Shown: positions 1-6,267 of the stretch, piece by piece
Layout of the letters: each line of letters begins with the position of its first letter
How positions within the stretch are numbered: the first letter of the stretch is position 1
From: DASQUK01 sp046723645
GTDB lineage: Bacteria > Actinomycetota > Acidimicrobiia > Acidimicrobiales > VFJN01
Reading direction: 5' to 3'
Length of the DNA: 9,553 nt
Assembly (NCBI GenBank): GCA_046723645.1
Contig: JBKOUY010000201.1
Span: 1 to 9,553, forward strand
Notes under the pieces: generated by a model
Seen by the model: only the letters and a program-made list of their open reading frames with translations
Told to the model about the DNA's origin: nothing
The model's database searches: none
Program-made: the position numbers and the translations under genes

Positions 1-1343
1 TAGCCGGAATTCCCGCCCTGACTGCCGTCCTCGTGCCCATGCGCGACGACGTGGGGCTTCCGACGATCCTGTTGCTCTACTTGTTGCTCGTCGTCGTCGT
101 AGCGGCGCTCGGTGGTGTGGTGCCCGCCATGGTGTCGGCCCTCGCCGCCTTCCTGGTGGTGAACCGCCTGTTCACGCCACCCATCCACACGTGGACGATT
201 GCCGAGGCCGAGAACCTCGTGGCCCTGGTCGTCTTCGTCGTCGTCGCCGGCGTGATGAGCGCCTTCGTGTCGGCCGCGGCGCGACGCAGGGCCGAGGCCA
301 CCCGCGCGGCGGCCGAAGCGGAGACGCTGGCTGGCCTGGCCGGAACCGTCGCCGAACCCGACCCTCTCCCTGTGCTCCTGGACAACCTGCGGCGCGCGTT
401 CGGACTCGGAGGGGTCGCGTTGCTCCGCCGGACCAACGGCAACCGCTGGGACGCCGAGACTGTGGCGGGCGACGCTGCGCCCCGGACACCGGACGATGCC
501 GATGAGGTGCGCGCGCTGGGTCCGGACCTGGTGCTGGCCGTGAGAGGCAGCGACCTGGCAGCTGAGGACCAGCGCGTCCTCAACGCCTTCGTGGCCCAGT
601 TGGCCGCGGCTATCGACCGACGCCGGATAAGCGCCCAGGCCGCCGAGGCCACCTCCCTGGCCGAGGCCAACGAGCTGCGCAGCGCGCTGCTGCAGGCGGT
701 GTCGCACGACCTACGCACGCCGCTGGCGGGGATCAAGGCCTCGGCCAGCAGCCTGCGCCAGCTCGACATCGCGTGGTCCGACGTGGACCGCAACGAGTTC
801 TTGCGCACCATCGAGGACGAGACCGACCGCCTCACGACGCTGGTCGGCAACCTCCTCGACATGAGCCGCATTCAGGCCGGTGCCGTGGCACCGAGGACGC
901 GGCCCGTGGGCCTCGAGGAGGTCGTCCCCGCGGCGCTGGCGGGCCTGGGGGAGCGGGGCGACAAGGTCGAGGTCGACGTGCCCGAGTCGCTGCCGCCGGT
1001 GGAGACCGACCCGGCGCTGCTCGAGCGCGTGGTGGCCAACTTGGTGGACAACGCCGTCGCCCACTCGCCCGAGGGCTCGCCCGTGCGCGTGGAGGCGGGT
1101 GAGGTCGGCTCCAAGGTGATGATTCGCGTCATCGATCGCGGGCCGGGGATCCCGCCGGCGGAACGCGAACGGATCTTCCAGCCGTTCCAACGCCTGGGGG
1201 ACAGCTCCTCTCACGGCGCCGGCGTCGGGCTCGGCCTGGCGGTCGCCCGCGGGTTCACCCACGCCATGGGCGGCGACCTCGTCGTCGACGACACGCCGGG
1301 CGGCGGCACCACGATGACCATCGAGCTGGAGGTGGCGGTATGA
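1..1343 (+). CDS. kdpD: Sensor histidine kinase KdpD, C-terminal part (5' end outside window)
   Basis: Membrane sensor kinase of the KdpD type; with KdpE it responds to potassium limitation or turgor and switches on the high-affinity K+ pump KdpFABC. The reading frame is open from base 3 to the window edge. The GTG at 33 falls inside a membrane segment, so it is probably internal, and the N-terminal KdpD/USP domains should lie to the left. Numbering from that GTG: DUF4118-type helices at about 7-28, 29-47 and 60-80; a GAF-like segment at about 100-195; a HisKA domain with phospho-acceptor H225 in SHDLRTP; and an HATPase with N-box residues N336/N340, G1 box DRGPGIP (368-374) and G2 box GVGLGLAV (397-404). 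All catalytic motifs are intact. It ends in the ATGA overlap with kdpE. A short KdpD lacking the N-terminal domain cannot be excluded from this window. Confidence 0.93.
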   Translation, partial: AGIPALTAVLVPMRDDVGLPTILLLYLLLVVVVAALGGVVPAMVSALAAFLVVNRLFTPPIHTWTIAEAENLVALVVFVVVAGVMSAFVSAAARRRAEATRAAAEAETLAGLAGTVAEPDPLPVLLDNLRRAFGLGGVALLRRTNGNRWDAETVAGDAAPRTPDDADEVRALGPDLVLAVRGSDLAAEDQRVLNAFVAQLAAAIDRRRISAQAAEATSLAEANELRSALLQAVSHDLRTPLAGIKASASSLRQLDIAWSDVDRNEFLRTIEDETDRLTTLVGNLLDMSRIQAGAVAPRTRPVGLEEVVPAALAGLGERGDKVEVDVPESLPPVETDPALLERVVANLVDNAVAHSPEGSPVRVEAGEVGSKVMIRVIDRGPGIPPAERERIFQPFQRLGDSSSHGAGVGLGLAVARGFTHAMGGDLVVDDTPGGGTTMTIELEVAV

Positions 1344-2053
1344 GCGAGGCGGTTGCCGGCAGCGCGGCACCGAGCCGGGTCCTCGTGGTCGACGACGAGT
1401 CGCCCATGCTGCGGGCGCTCGGGACCAACCTGCGGGCGCGCGGCTACCACGTCGACCTGGCGCCGACCGGCGAGGAGGCGCTGACGCTGGCGGCGCGCCA
1501 CCGGCCCGACGCCGTCATCCTCGACCTCGGACTGCCCGGCATCTCCGGCATCGAGGTGATCGAGGGCCTGCGGGGCTGGACCGCGGTCCCGATCATCATC
1601 CTGTCGGCCCGGGGGGCCGAGCACGACAAGGTGGCGGCCCTCGATGCGGGCGCCGACGACTACGTCACCAAGCCGTTCGGCATGGACGAGCTGTTGGCCC
1701 GCCTGCGCGCCGCGCTGCGGCGCATCGCCCCAGCGCCCGAGAGCGCGCTCGTCGAGACACACGACTTCACGGTCGACCTGGCCGCCAAGCGCGTGACGGG
1801 CCCGGAGGGCGAGGTGCGGCTGACGCCCACGGAGTGGGGCCTGGTCGAGGTGCTTGTCCGCAACGCCGGCAAGCTCGTGTCCCAGCGCCAGCTTCTGCAG
1901 GACGTCTGGGGACCGCAGTACGGCGAGGAGACCAACTACCTGCGCGTGCACATGGCGCACATCCGCCGCAAACTCGAGCCGGACCCCGCCCGCCCGCGCT
2001 ACTTCATCACCGAGCCCGGCATGGGCTACCGCTTCGAGGGCCCCGACGGCTGA
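1340..2053 (+). CDS. kdpE: Response regulator KdpE (OmpR/PhoB type)
   Basis: DNA-binding response regulator, 237 aa, the usual length for the family. The receiver domain (about 13-128) has the acidic pair D18/D19, phospho-acceptor D62 in LDLGLPG, S89 and K111 in KPFG. A winged helix-turn-helix (about 140-234) ends in the family's typical GMGYRF. It should be phosphorylated by the adjacent KdpD and activate kdpFABC transcription. The start is firm: the ATG overlaps the kdpD stop as ATGA, and GGAGG (1328-1332) lies 7 bases upstream, which indicates translational coupling. The specific name KdpE rests on the KdpD neighbour, since the domain order alone fits any OmpR-family regulator. Confidence 0.93.
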   Translation: MSEAVAGSAAPSRVLVVDDESPMLRALGTNLRARGYHVDLAPTGEEALTLAARHRPDAVILDLGLPGISGIEVIEGLRGWTAVPIIILSARGAEHDKVAALDAGADDYVTKPFGMDELLARLRAALRRIAPAPESALVETHDFTVDLAAKRVTGPEGEVRLTPTEWGLVEVLVRNAGKLVSQRQLLQDVWGPQYGEETNYLRVHMAHIRRKLEPDPARPRYFITEPGMGYRFEGPDG

Positions 2054-2062
2054 CCGATCGCC

Positions 2063-2076
2063 GCTGCGGTCGCAGC
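2063..2076 (+). terminator. Hairpin after kdpE, possible terminator
   Basis: Perfect GCTGC / GCAGC stem around a GGTC loop, starting 9 bases after the kdpE stop. A second set of alternative stems follows (CGAAAC 2081-2086 with GTTTCG 2099-2104, or CCCG 2096-2099 with CGGG 2103-2106). There is no T-run, so intrinsic termination is not demonstrated; these may be 3'-end structures of the kdp transcript. Confidence 0.4.
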
Positions 2077-2162
2077 CCCACGAAACCCGGCGGATCCCGT
2101 TTCGGGTGAAAGCCAGCCGGGCAATGCCCCCGAACAGGGCCGGGAGTACGCTTCATGCGGCG

Positions 2163-2194
2163 TAACGACCGACTGATCTCGACCCATCTCGTTA
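2163..2194. repeat. Inverted repeat just upstream of the 2195 promoter
   Basis: TAACGA (2163-2168) and its reverse complement TCGTTA (2189-2194) are separated by 20 bases and abut the proposed -35 box at 2195. The position would suit an activator or repressor site. Six-base arms 20 bases apart can arise by chance, so the functional reading is weak. Confidence 0.25.
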
Positions 2195-2223
2195 TTGAAG
2201 GAGGAGAATCACATCGGTAGGAT
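2195..2223 (+). promoter_or_regulatory. Sigma-70-like promoter for the microprotein/PH-protein operon
   Basis: TTGAAG (2195-2200, four of six consensus bases) and TAGGAT (2218-2223, four of six) are separated by exactly 17 bases. Transcription would start near 2230, about 50 bases before the ATG at 2280. It is the only pair with both boxes recognisable in the 226-base spacer after kdpE. The purine-rich AAGGAGGAG (2198-2206) in the spacer looks like a ribosome binding site, but no usual start codon follows at a useful distance. I did not recognise any riboswitch class in 2054-2279. Confidence 0.5.
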
Positions 2224-2230
2224 TTGCCGC

Positions 2231-2258
2231 GGCTTTTCTGACCCGCCACGGAAGAGCC
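2231..2258 (+). promoter_or_regulatory. 5'-leader hairpin of the microprotein/PH-protein mRNA
   Basis: GGCTTTTC (2231-2238) pairs with GAAGAGCC (2251-2258) over eight pairs, including one G-U, around a 12-base loop. It would sit at the very 5' end of an mRNA starting near 2230 and finish 7 bases before the GGAGG ribosome binding site (2266-2270). It could stabilise the transcript or tune initiation. The pairing is seen in the sequence; the role is inferred. Confidence 0.4.
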
Positions 2259-2279
2259 ACTATCCGGAGGACCGATGAG

Positions 2280-2453
2280 ATGAGTTTGGGACGAGCATTG
2301 CTTTGGATCGCCGCCCTGTTCGTGCTCGTCGCGATCTGGCAAAACCCGTCCGGCACTGCCAACGCATTCGGCGATTTCCTCGGAACCGTCGGCTCCTGGC
2401 TGTCGGACGCCCTCGACAAGAGCACCGAGTTCATCCGGGGCCTCACAGCGTGA
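2280..2453 (+). CDS. 57-aa membrane microprotein paired with PH-domain protein
   Basis: Small protein with an N-terminal hydrophobic helix (about residues 6-20, ALLWIAALFVLVAIW), then a short polar turn QNPSGTA and an amphipathic segment (about 29-56, with GDFLGTVGSW and DALDKSTEFIRGL). It is probably anchored by one membrane helix. The ATG at 2280 is chosen because GGAGG (2266-2270) is 9 bases upstream; the nearer ATG at 2275 meets a stop after two codons. Its stop overlaps the GTG start of the next gene as GTGA, so the two are very likely translated together. From memory, similar small proteins precede PH-domain membrane proteins in other actinobacteria, but I cannot run a search. Function unknown; a partner or assembly factor for the PH protein is the simplest guess. 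Confidence 0.8.
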   Translation: MSLGRALLWIAALFVLVAIWQNPSGTANAFGDFLGTVGSWLSDALDKSTEFIRGLTA

Positions 2454-3562
2454 CCACCCGCCGGCGTCGCGAGCGCGACGCCCTGGGCGGCACGCTCGAG
2501 CCGTACTACCCCCGAACCGCGCGCGACCCGTACACCAGCCATCTGCCTGCGGAGCTCCAGGGGCCGGACTACGCCGGCACCGATTCCGCGGCCAGGCACC
2601 CCCTCCGGACCCGGATACGCAACCGGCTCGGCGGCTGGCGGCGAGCGTGGCTGCCGCTGCCCGACGAGATCATCGAGGAGTACCTGGGTCACGGCGAGCG
2701 GATGATCCACAACGACCACCCCTCGTTCCGGGCGTTCGTCATCCAACACGTCATCCTCGTGCTCGTGCTGTTCGTCGCCGTTGGATTGTTCGTCGGTGTC
2801 GTGCTCAACGGCTCGTTGACTGCGGTATTGCTCACCTTCCTGGTGATGGCGATCGTGTTGCTCGTCCTGGTGCTGCAGCGGTTGTCCGAGCGCTATACGA
2901 GCTATGTCATCACCAACGTTCGCATCATGCGGGTGTCCGGGGTCGTGACCCGGCGCGTCCACTCGATTCCCTGGATGCGCGTCACGGATCTCACGTTCGA
3001 CCAGACCTGGTTGGGGCGAATGCTGGGCTACGCCACCCTCCACATCGAGTCCGCCAACGAGGATTCGGGCCTGCGCGACCTCGCCGGCGTGTCCGACCCG
3101 ATGGTCTTCAACAAGTACCTGGTCGACATGGTGGTCGCCAAGCAGGGCCCGATCGCTCCAGGGTGGGAGGAGTTGGGCCAGGCGGGGCCCGCCGGCGTGG
3201 CGTCGCGGCAGCGGATCGGCCTGCGCGACCGCGTCCGGGAGGTCCGCCGCCGCCGGCGCGAGCAGCGGGCGGCCGACGCGGGGCTCGAGGTACCGATCGC
3301 GCGCCGGCGGGTGCCCGGGACCGGGCGGGTGCCTCCGCGGCCGGCGCCCCAGCGCAGCGACCAGATCCTCTACGGCGATGCGCGCCGGGTCAGCGACGAC
3401 GACCTCACCCGGCAGCCCCCGGTCGACGAGGACGAGGTGCGTCAACCGGGCGGCGAGGGCGCTGCCGACCGAGACCGCGGCGACCGGGCGGGGACGGAAG
3501 GGTCCGATCCCTTGCGCGAGGGACCGGAGTCGAGCGTGCCGTGGGGCCGCGACCGGGAGTGA
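2450..3562 (+). CDS. Membrane protein with bacterial PH domain (bPH2/DUF304) and charged tail
   Basis: Predicted 370-aa inner-membrane protein. It has a polar N-terminal region (1-95), two transmembrane helices (about 99-119 and 122-143), and a bPH2-type domain (about 145-230) with the typical YTSYVITNVRIM start and the V.SIPWMRVTDL strand. A long arginine-, proline- and acidic-rich tail (about 235-370) is likely disordered. PH-like domains of this family are known in YdbS/YdbT-type membrane proteins, but no biochemical role is established, so none is assigned. The frame is open further upstream, but the GTG at 2450 is preferred: it overlaps the microprotein stop by 4 bases, and an upstream TTG (2303) would overlap that gene almost entirely. 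The stop lies 6 bases from the stop of the converging flavoenzyme gene, with no room for a separate terminator. Confidence 0.85.
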   Translation: MTTRRRRERDALGGTLEPYYPRTARDPYTSHLPAELQGPDYAGTDSAARHPLRTRIRNRLGGWRRAWLPLPDEIIEEYLGHGERMIHNDHPSFRAFVIQHVILVLVLFVAVGLFVGVVLNGSLTAVLLTFLVMAIVLLVLVLQRLSERYTSYVITNVRIMRVSGVVTRRVHSIPWMRVTDLTFDQTWLGRMLGYATLHIESANEDSGLRDLAGVSDPMVFNKYLVDMVVAKQGPIAPGWEELGQAGPAGVASRQRIGLRDRVREVRRRRREQRAADAGLEVPIARRRVPGTGRVPPRPAPQRSDQILYGDARRVSDDDLTRQPPVDEDEVRQPGGEGAADRDRGDRAGTEGSDPLREGPESSVPWGRDRE

Positions 3563-3568
3563 GCGCGA

Positions 3569-4699
3569 TCAGGCCAGGGCGCGCTGGTTCAGGTCCGTCA
3601 GCCGCTGGCAGGCGTCGAGGTACTCGTCGACCAGGCGCTGGACGACCTCCGCGGACCGCTCGACTCGGTTCATCATCCCGACGACCTGGCCGACCGGATT
3701 GAAGTTCACGTCCTTGGCGGCGGTGGGGTAGCTGTGGCCCCGCTGGACCGCGTCCAGCGCCACCATCATCTGCAGCGGCATGGGCAGGGGGCCCGGCGAG
3801 TCGGGGCCCTCCCAGGCGTCGGTCCAGTCGTTGCGCAACATGCGGCACGGCTTGCCGGTGAACGAACGCGAGCGGACGGTGTCGTGGCTGGTGGCGTCGA
3901 GGTAGCTCTGCATCTGCTCCGGGGGCACGTCGGCCTCCTCGACGGTGAGCCACAGCGAGCCCGTCCAGACTCCGGCGGCGCCCATCGCCATCGCGGCGGC
4001 CACCTGCCGCCCGTTGGCTATGCCGCCGGCGGCCAGCACCGGCAGCGGGTCGACGGCGTCTATGACCTGCGGCCACAGCACCACCGACGCCACCTCGCCA
4101 CAGTGCCCGCCGCCCTCGGTGCCCTGGCACACGACGAAGTCGAGCCCGGCGTCGCGGTGGCTCAGGGCGTGTCGGACCGAGCCGCAGAGCGCCCCCACCA
4201 GCCTGTCCGCCGCCTGGATCCGGGCCACCACGTCGGCCGGGGGTGTGCCCAGCGCGTTGGCGATCAGGCGCGCCTTGTCGTGGCGGAGGATGACGTCGAC
4301 CTGCGGGCCGGCGGTGGCCGTGGTCCAGCCCAGCAGCTCGTGGTGCTTCCGGTCCGGAGGCAGCTCCGGGACGCCGTGGTCGGCGAGCAGCTTCGCACCG
4401 AAGTCGCGGTGCTCCTGCGGGATGTGCTTGGCCAGCTCGGACTCGAGCTGTTCGGCGCTCATGTCGAGGTCCATGCCCTCGTACTTGCTCGGTATCACGA
4501 TGTCGACGCCGTAGGGTCGGTCGCCGACGTGCCCGTCGAGCCACGCCAGTTCGACCTCGAGCTGGTCGGGATCGAACCCCACGGCCCCCAGGACCCCGAG
4601 CCCGCCCGCCTTGGTCACGGCGGCGACCACGTCTCGGCAGTGGCTGAACGCGAAGATCGGGCACTCGATCTCCAGTCGGTCGCAGATCTCGGTGCGCAT
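3569..4699 (-). CDS. Nitronate monooxygenase / NPD-family flavoprotein
   Basis: FMN-dependent TIM-barrel enzyme, 376 aa, of the nitronate monooxygenase (2-nitropropane dioxygenase) family, which oxidises alkyl nitronates; the related FabK enzymes are enoyl-ACP reductases. Visible signatures are a barrel start CPIFAFSH with AGGLGVLGA (31-39), the active-site loop GTEGGGHCG (193-201) with H199 as the family's catalytic histidine, and FMN-phosphate loops AAGGIANG (223-230) and GAAGVWTG (240-247). An insertion at about 70-135 is expected to form a lid. The ATG at 4699 is supported by GGGGGA (4713-4708) 8 bases upstream and a possible -10 TAGCCT (4737-4732). It is divergent from the ASCH gene, with a palindromic operator candidate between them. 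Substrate cannot be read from sequence; long versions of this family in actinobacteria are often tied to lipid or steroid degradation. Confidence 0.88.
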   Translation of the reverse strand: MRTEICDRLEIECPIFAFSHCRDVVAAVTKAGGLGVLGAVGFDPDQLEVELAWLDGHVGDRPYGVDIVIPSKYEGMDLDMSAEQLESELAKHIPQEHRDFGAKLLADHGVPELPPDRKHHELLGWTTATAGPQVDVILRHDKARLIANALGTPPADVVARIQAADRLVGALCGSVRHALSHRDAGLDFVVCQGTEGGGHCGEVASVVLWPQVIDAVDPLPVLAAGGIANGRQVAAAMAMGAAGVWTGSLWLTVEEADVPPEQMQSYLDATSHDTVRSRSFTGKPCRMLRNDWTDAWEGPDSPGPLPMPLQMMVALDAVQRGHSYPTAAKDVNFNPVGQVVGMMNRVERSAEVVQRLVDEYLDACQRLTDLNQRALA

Positions 4700-4741
4700 C
4701 GAGCTCGTCCCCCTACTCGGCCCTCGGCCGCAGGCTACGCA

Positions 4742-4755
4742 ATCAAACGCTTGAT
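4742..4755. promoter_or_regulatory. Palindromic operator candidate (TetR type)
   Basis: ATCAAACGCTTGAT is a 14-base palindrome with one mismatched pair. It lies in the 100-base divergent gap and directly upstream of the possible -10 (4737-4732) of the flavoenzyme gene, in the spacer/-35 region. Its form resembles known TetR-family operators containing CAAG..CTTG, such as that of KstR2. Binding by a TetR regulator is inferred; no regulator gene is in the window. Confidence 0.45.
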
Positions 4756-4787
4756 AGGCACGGCATCACCGCGCTGCCGAGCGCGCC

Positions 4788-4793
4788 TAACGT
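4788..4793 (+). promoter_or_regulatory. -10 box of ASCH gene (leaderless start)
   Basis: TAACGT matches the TAnnnT -10 pattern and ends 6 bases before the ATG at 4800. There is no ribosome binding site before that ATG, so the mRNA probably begins at the start codon. No convincing -35 box is visible. Confidence 0.45.
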
Positions 4794-4799
4794 GCCGAA

Positions 4800-5375
4800 A
4801 TGCTGTTTCCGCAGCGGTTCTGGTCGGGCCTCGCGGACGGATCCGTCGACCTGGCGTTCCGCCGCTGGCGGCGGTTGGGCGTCAAGGCGGGCGGCACGCA
4901 GCTCACGCCAGCCGGGCTCCTGGCCATCGACGCCGTCGACGTCGTGGAGGTCGGCGACATCAGCGAGGACGACGCCCGTCGGGCCGGCCATCGCGACCGG
5001 GCCGAACTGGTGGAGGAGCTGGGCCGCCACCCGGACGGGACCCTGTACCGCATCGCCTTCCACCACGCCGGCGCCGACCCCCGGGTGGCCCTGCGGGAGG
5101 ATGCCGACGTGTCCGAGGACGACCTGGCCGGGATCCGCGCCCGGCTGATGCGACTCGACCGGGCCAGCAGCCATGGTCCCTGGACCGAGGCCGTCCTGCG
5201 CATGATCGCGGCGCGTCCGGCAGTGCGGGCCGCCGACCTGGCCGCATCGCTCGGCAGGGAGACGCAGCCGTTCAAGACCGACGTGCGCAAGCTGAAGCGG
5301 CTCGGCCTGACGGAGAGCCTGGACGTCGGCTACCGGCTCTCCCTGCGGGGCCGGGTGGTGCTCGAGCGCCTGTAG
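4800..5375 (+). CDS. ASCH-domain protein with C-terminal winged-helix-like region
   Basis: 191-aa soluble protein. Residues 1-95 read as an ASCH (PUA-like, RNA-binding fold) domain: a LFPQRFWSGL start, the basic FRRWRR stretch (20-25), VKAGG and TPAGLLAIDAV (36-46), then VGDISEDDARRAG (51-63), usual for the actinobacterial branch. Residues 125-191 look like a winged helix: a helix containing AADLAASLG (144-152), a recognition-like helix with FKTDVRKLKRLGL (158-170), and a wing ending GYRLSLRG (177-184). ASCH proteins have been proposed to act on RNA or as coactivators, but the role here is unknown. The ATG at 4800 fits the domain start and is preceded by a -10-like TAACGT but no ribosome binding site. 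Divergent from the flavoenzyme gene, so the two may be co-regulated. Confidence 0.83.
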   Translation: MLFPQRFWSGLADGSVDLAFRRWRRLGVKAGGTQLTPAGLLAIDAVDVVEVGDISEDDARRAGHRDRAELVEELGRHPDGTLYRIAFHHAGADPRVALREDADVSEDDLAGIRARLMRLDRASSHGPWTEAVLRMIAARPAVRAADLAASLGRETQPFKTDVRKLKRLGLTESLDVGYRLSLRGRVVLERL

Positions 5376-5400
5376 TCCGCGCCCCCGACTCGTGTCCCGC

Positions 5401-6123
5401 TCAGCCGCCGAACATCGCGAGCCACTCGGCCTCGGAACGCGGCTTGAACACGTAGTTCCACTGGCGCGTCTCGCCCATGGTGGCCGAGGGTTCGGCTGAA
5501 TACAGGTGGCCCGGGAACAACACGGTGTGGTCCGGGACCTTGGCCAGCTTGTGGGTGAGGCTGTCGTAGAGCTGGGCCGCGTCGCCGCCAGGGAGGTCGG
5601 TGCGCCCGCAGCCCTCGAGGAACAGGGTGTCGCCCGATACCAGGTAGCGCCCGTCCACGAAGAAGCACTGGCTACCGGGGGTGTGCCCGGGCGTATGGAT
5701 CAGCTCGACGCCGATGGCGCCGACGTCCACAACATCGCCGCTGTGGTGCCGCACCAGGTCGCTCTCGCCGGCCCCGGTCACCCGCTGCACGCCCACCGCC
5801 TCGTCGGCCTGCACATGGACGGGGACGGGGTTGAGGGTGAGCAGCTCACGCACGCCGCTGATCTGGTAGCCCATCATGTTCCCGCCGACGTGGTCCTGGT
5901 GGTAGTGCGTGACCAGCGCGCCGGTGACCTTCATGCCGTCGGCGGCGGCCATGTCGAGGATGCTCCGGATGTCGTACGCGGCGTCGACGACCAGAGCCTC
6001 ACCCGTCTCGCGGTCGCCCACCAGGTAGGCGAAGTTGACCATCTGCAGCGCCAGCGGGTCGGTGCGGGCGATGTCGCGGCCCGAGAGCAGCTGGCGGAAG
6101 TAGAGCCGGTCGGGAGTGTTCAC
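5401..6123 (-). CDS. ETHE1-like persulfide dioxygenase / glyoxalase II-type hydrolase
   Basis: 240-aa metallo-beta-lactamase-fold enzyme. Metal ligands are all present: HYHQDH (H73, H75, D77, H78), H147 in TPGHTPG, D165 in SGDTLF and H206 in FPGH. The GCGRTDLPGGD segment (171-181) is typical of the ETHE1/persulfide dioxygenase and YcbL-like glyoxalase II branch. ETHE1 uses one iron (two His, one Asp) to oxidise glutathione-type persulfides to sulfite; actinobacteria may use another thiol. The exact substrate is inferred. The frame is open to 6417, but the GTG at 6123 is chosen because the conserved N-terminus (YFRQLLSG, then QMVNFAYLVGD) begins there and because the extra upstream residues look like random high-GC translation and would overlap the HAD gene. 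No rhodanese domain is fused, and no sulfur gene is adjacent. Confidence 0.87.
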   Translation of the reverse strand: MNTPDRLYFRQLLSGRDIARTDPLALQMVNFAYLVGDRETGEALVVDAAYDIRSILDMAAADGMKVTGALVTHYHQDHVGGNMMGYQISGVRELLTLNPVPVHVQADEAVGVQRVTGAGESDLVRHHSGDVVDVGAIGVELIHTPGHTPGSQCFFVDGRYLVSGDTLFLEGCGRTDLPGGDAAQLYDSLTHKLAKVPDHTVLFPGHLYSAEPSATMGETRQWNYVFKPRSEAEWLAMFGG

Positions 6124-6130
6124 GCCGAAA

Positions 6131-6136
6131 AGGCTA
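6131..6136 (-). promoter_or_regulatory. -10 box of the persulfide dioxygenase gene (leaderless start)
   Basis: On the minus strand TAGCCT ends 7 bases before the GTG at 6123, and no ribosome binding site intervenes. This fits a leaderless mRNA beginning at the GTG and supports that start over the longer open frame. No clear -35 box is seen. Confidence 0.45.
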
Positions 6137-6189
6137 CGGGTCGATCGCGGACCGACGCCATCGGCGGCCAAGGGCCGGTGGCCGGGATC

Positions 6190-6214
6190 GGCCGGCCCGG
6201 AGGGCCCGCCGGCC
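6190..6214 (+). other. GC-rich imperfect palindrome in divergent gap
   Basis: GGCCGG (6190-6195) pairs with CCGGCC (6209-6214), with an inner CCC/GGG (6196-6198 / 6202-6204) and a four-base bulge. It lies in the 144-base gap between the dioxygenase and HAD genes and may form a leader hairpin for the HAD mRNA. No TAnnnT box for the HAD gene is visible in this gap. GC-rich DNA makes such pairings common. Confidence 0.25.
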
Positions 6215-6267
6215 CGCCCTCGGAGTCGGTCTTGCGGGCGGCCCCGGCCAGCCGGAAGGGTGACGGG

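Noticed and set aside
2061..2170. Possible riboswitch after kdpE (several hairpins and GAAA-type stretches)
   Set aside because: It did not match the conserved core of any class I know (c-di-AMP ydaO, c-di-GMP, SAM-IV, cobalamin, ZTP), and it lies upstream of a separate promoter.
2198..2278. Strong ribosome-binding-like AAGGAGGAG followed by a 21-codon open frame beginning with ATC (2213)
   Set aside because: ATC starts are extremely rare, and the motif lies inside the spacer of a good promoter, so it would probably not be transcribed from that promoter.
2192..3445. 417-codon minus-strand open frame opposite the PH-domain gene
   Set aside because: Histidine/arginine-rich sequence without recognisable domains, antisense to a gene with clear transmembrane and PH-domain features.
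3734..5455. 573-codon plus-strand open frame overlapping the flavoenzyme and ASCH genes
   Set aside because: It is antisense to, or in a different frame from, two well-supported genes and contains low-complexity R/G/A-rich sequence typical of high-GC shadows.
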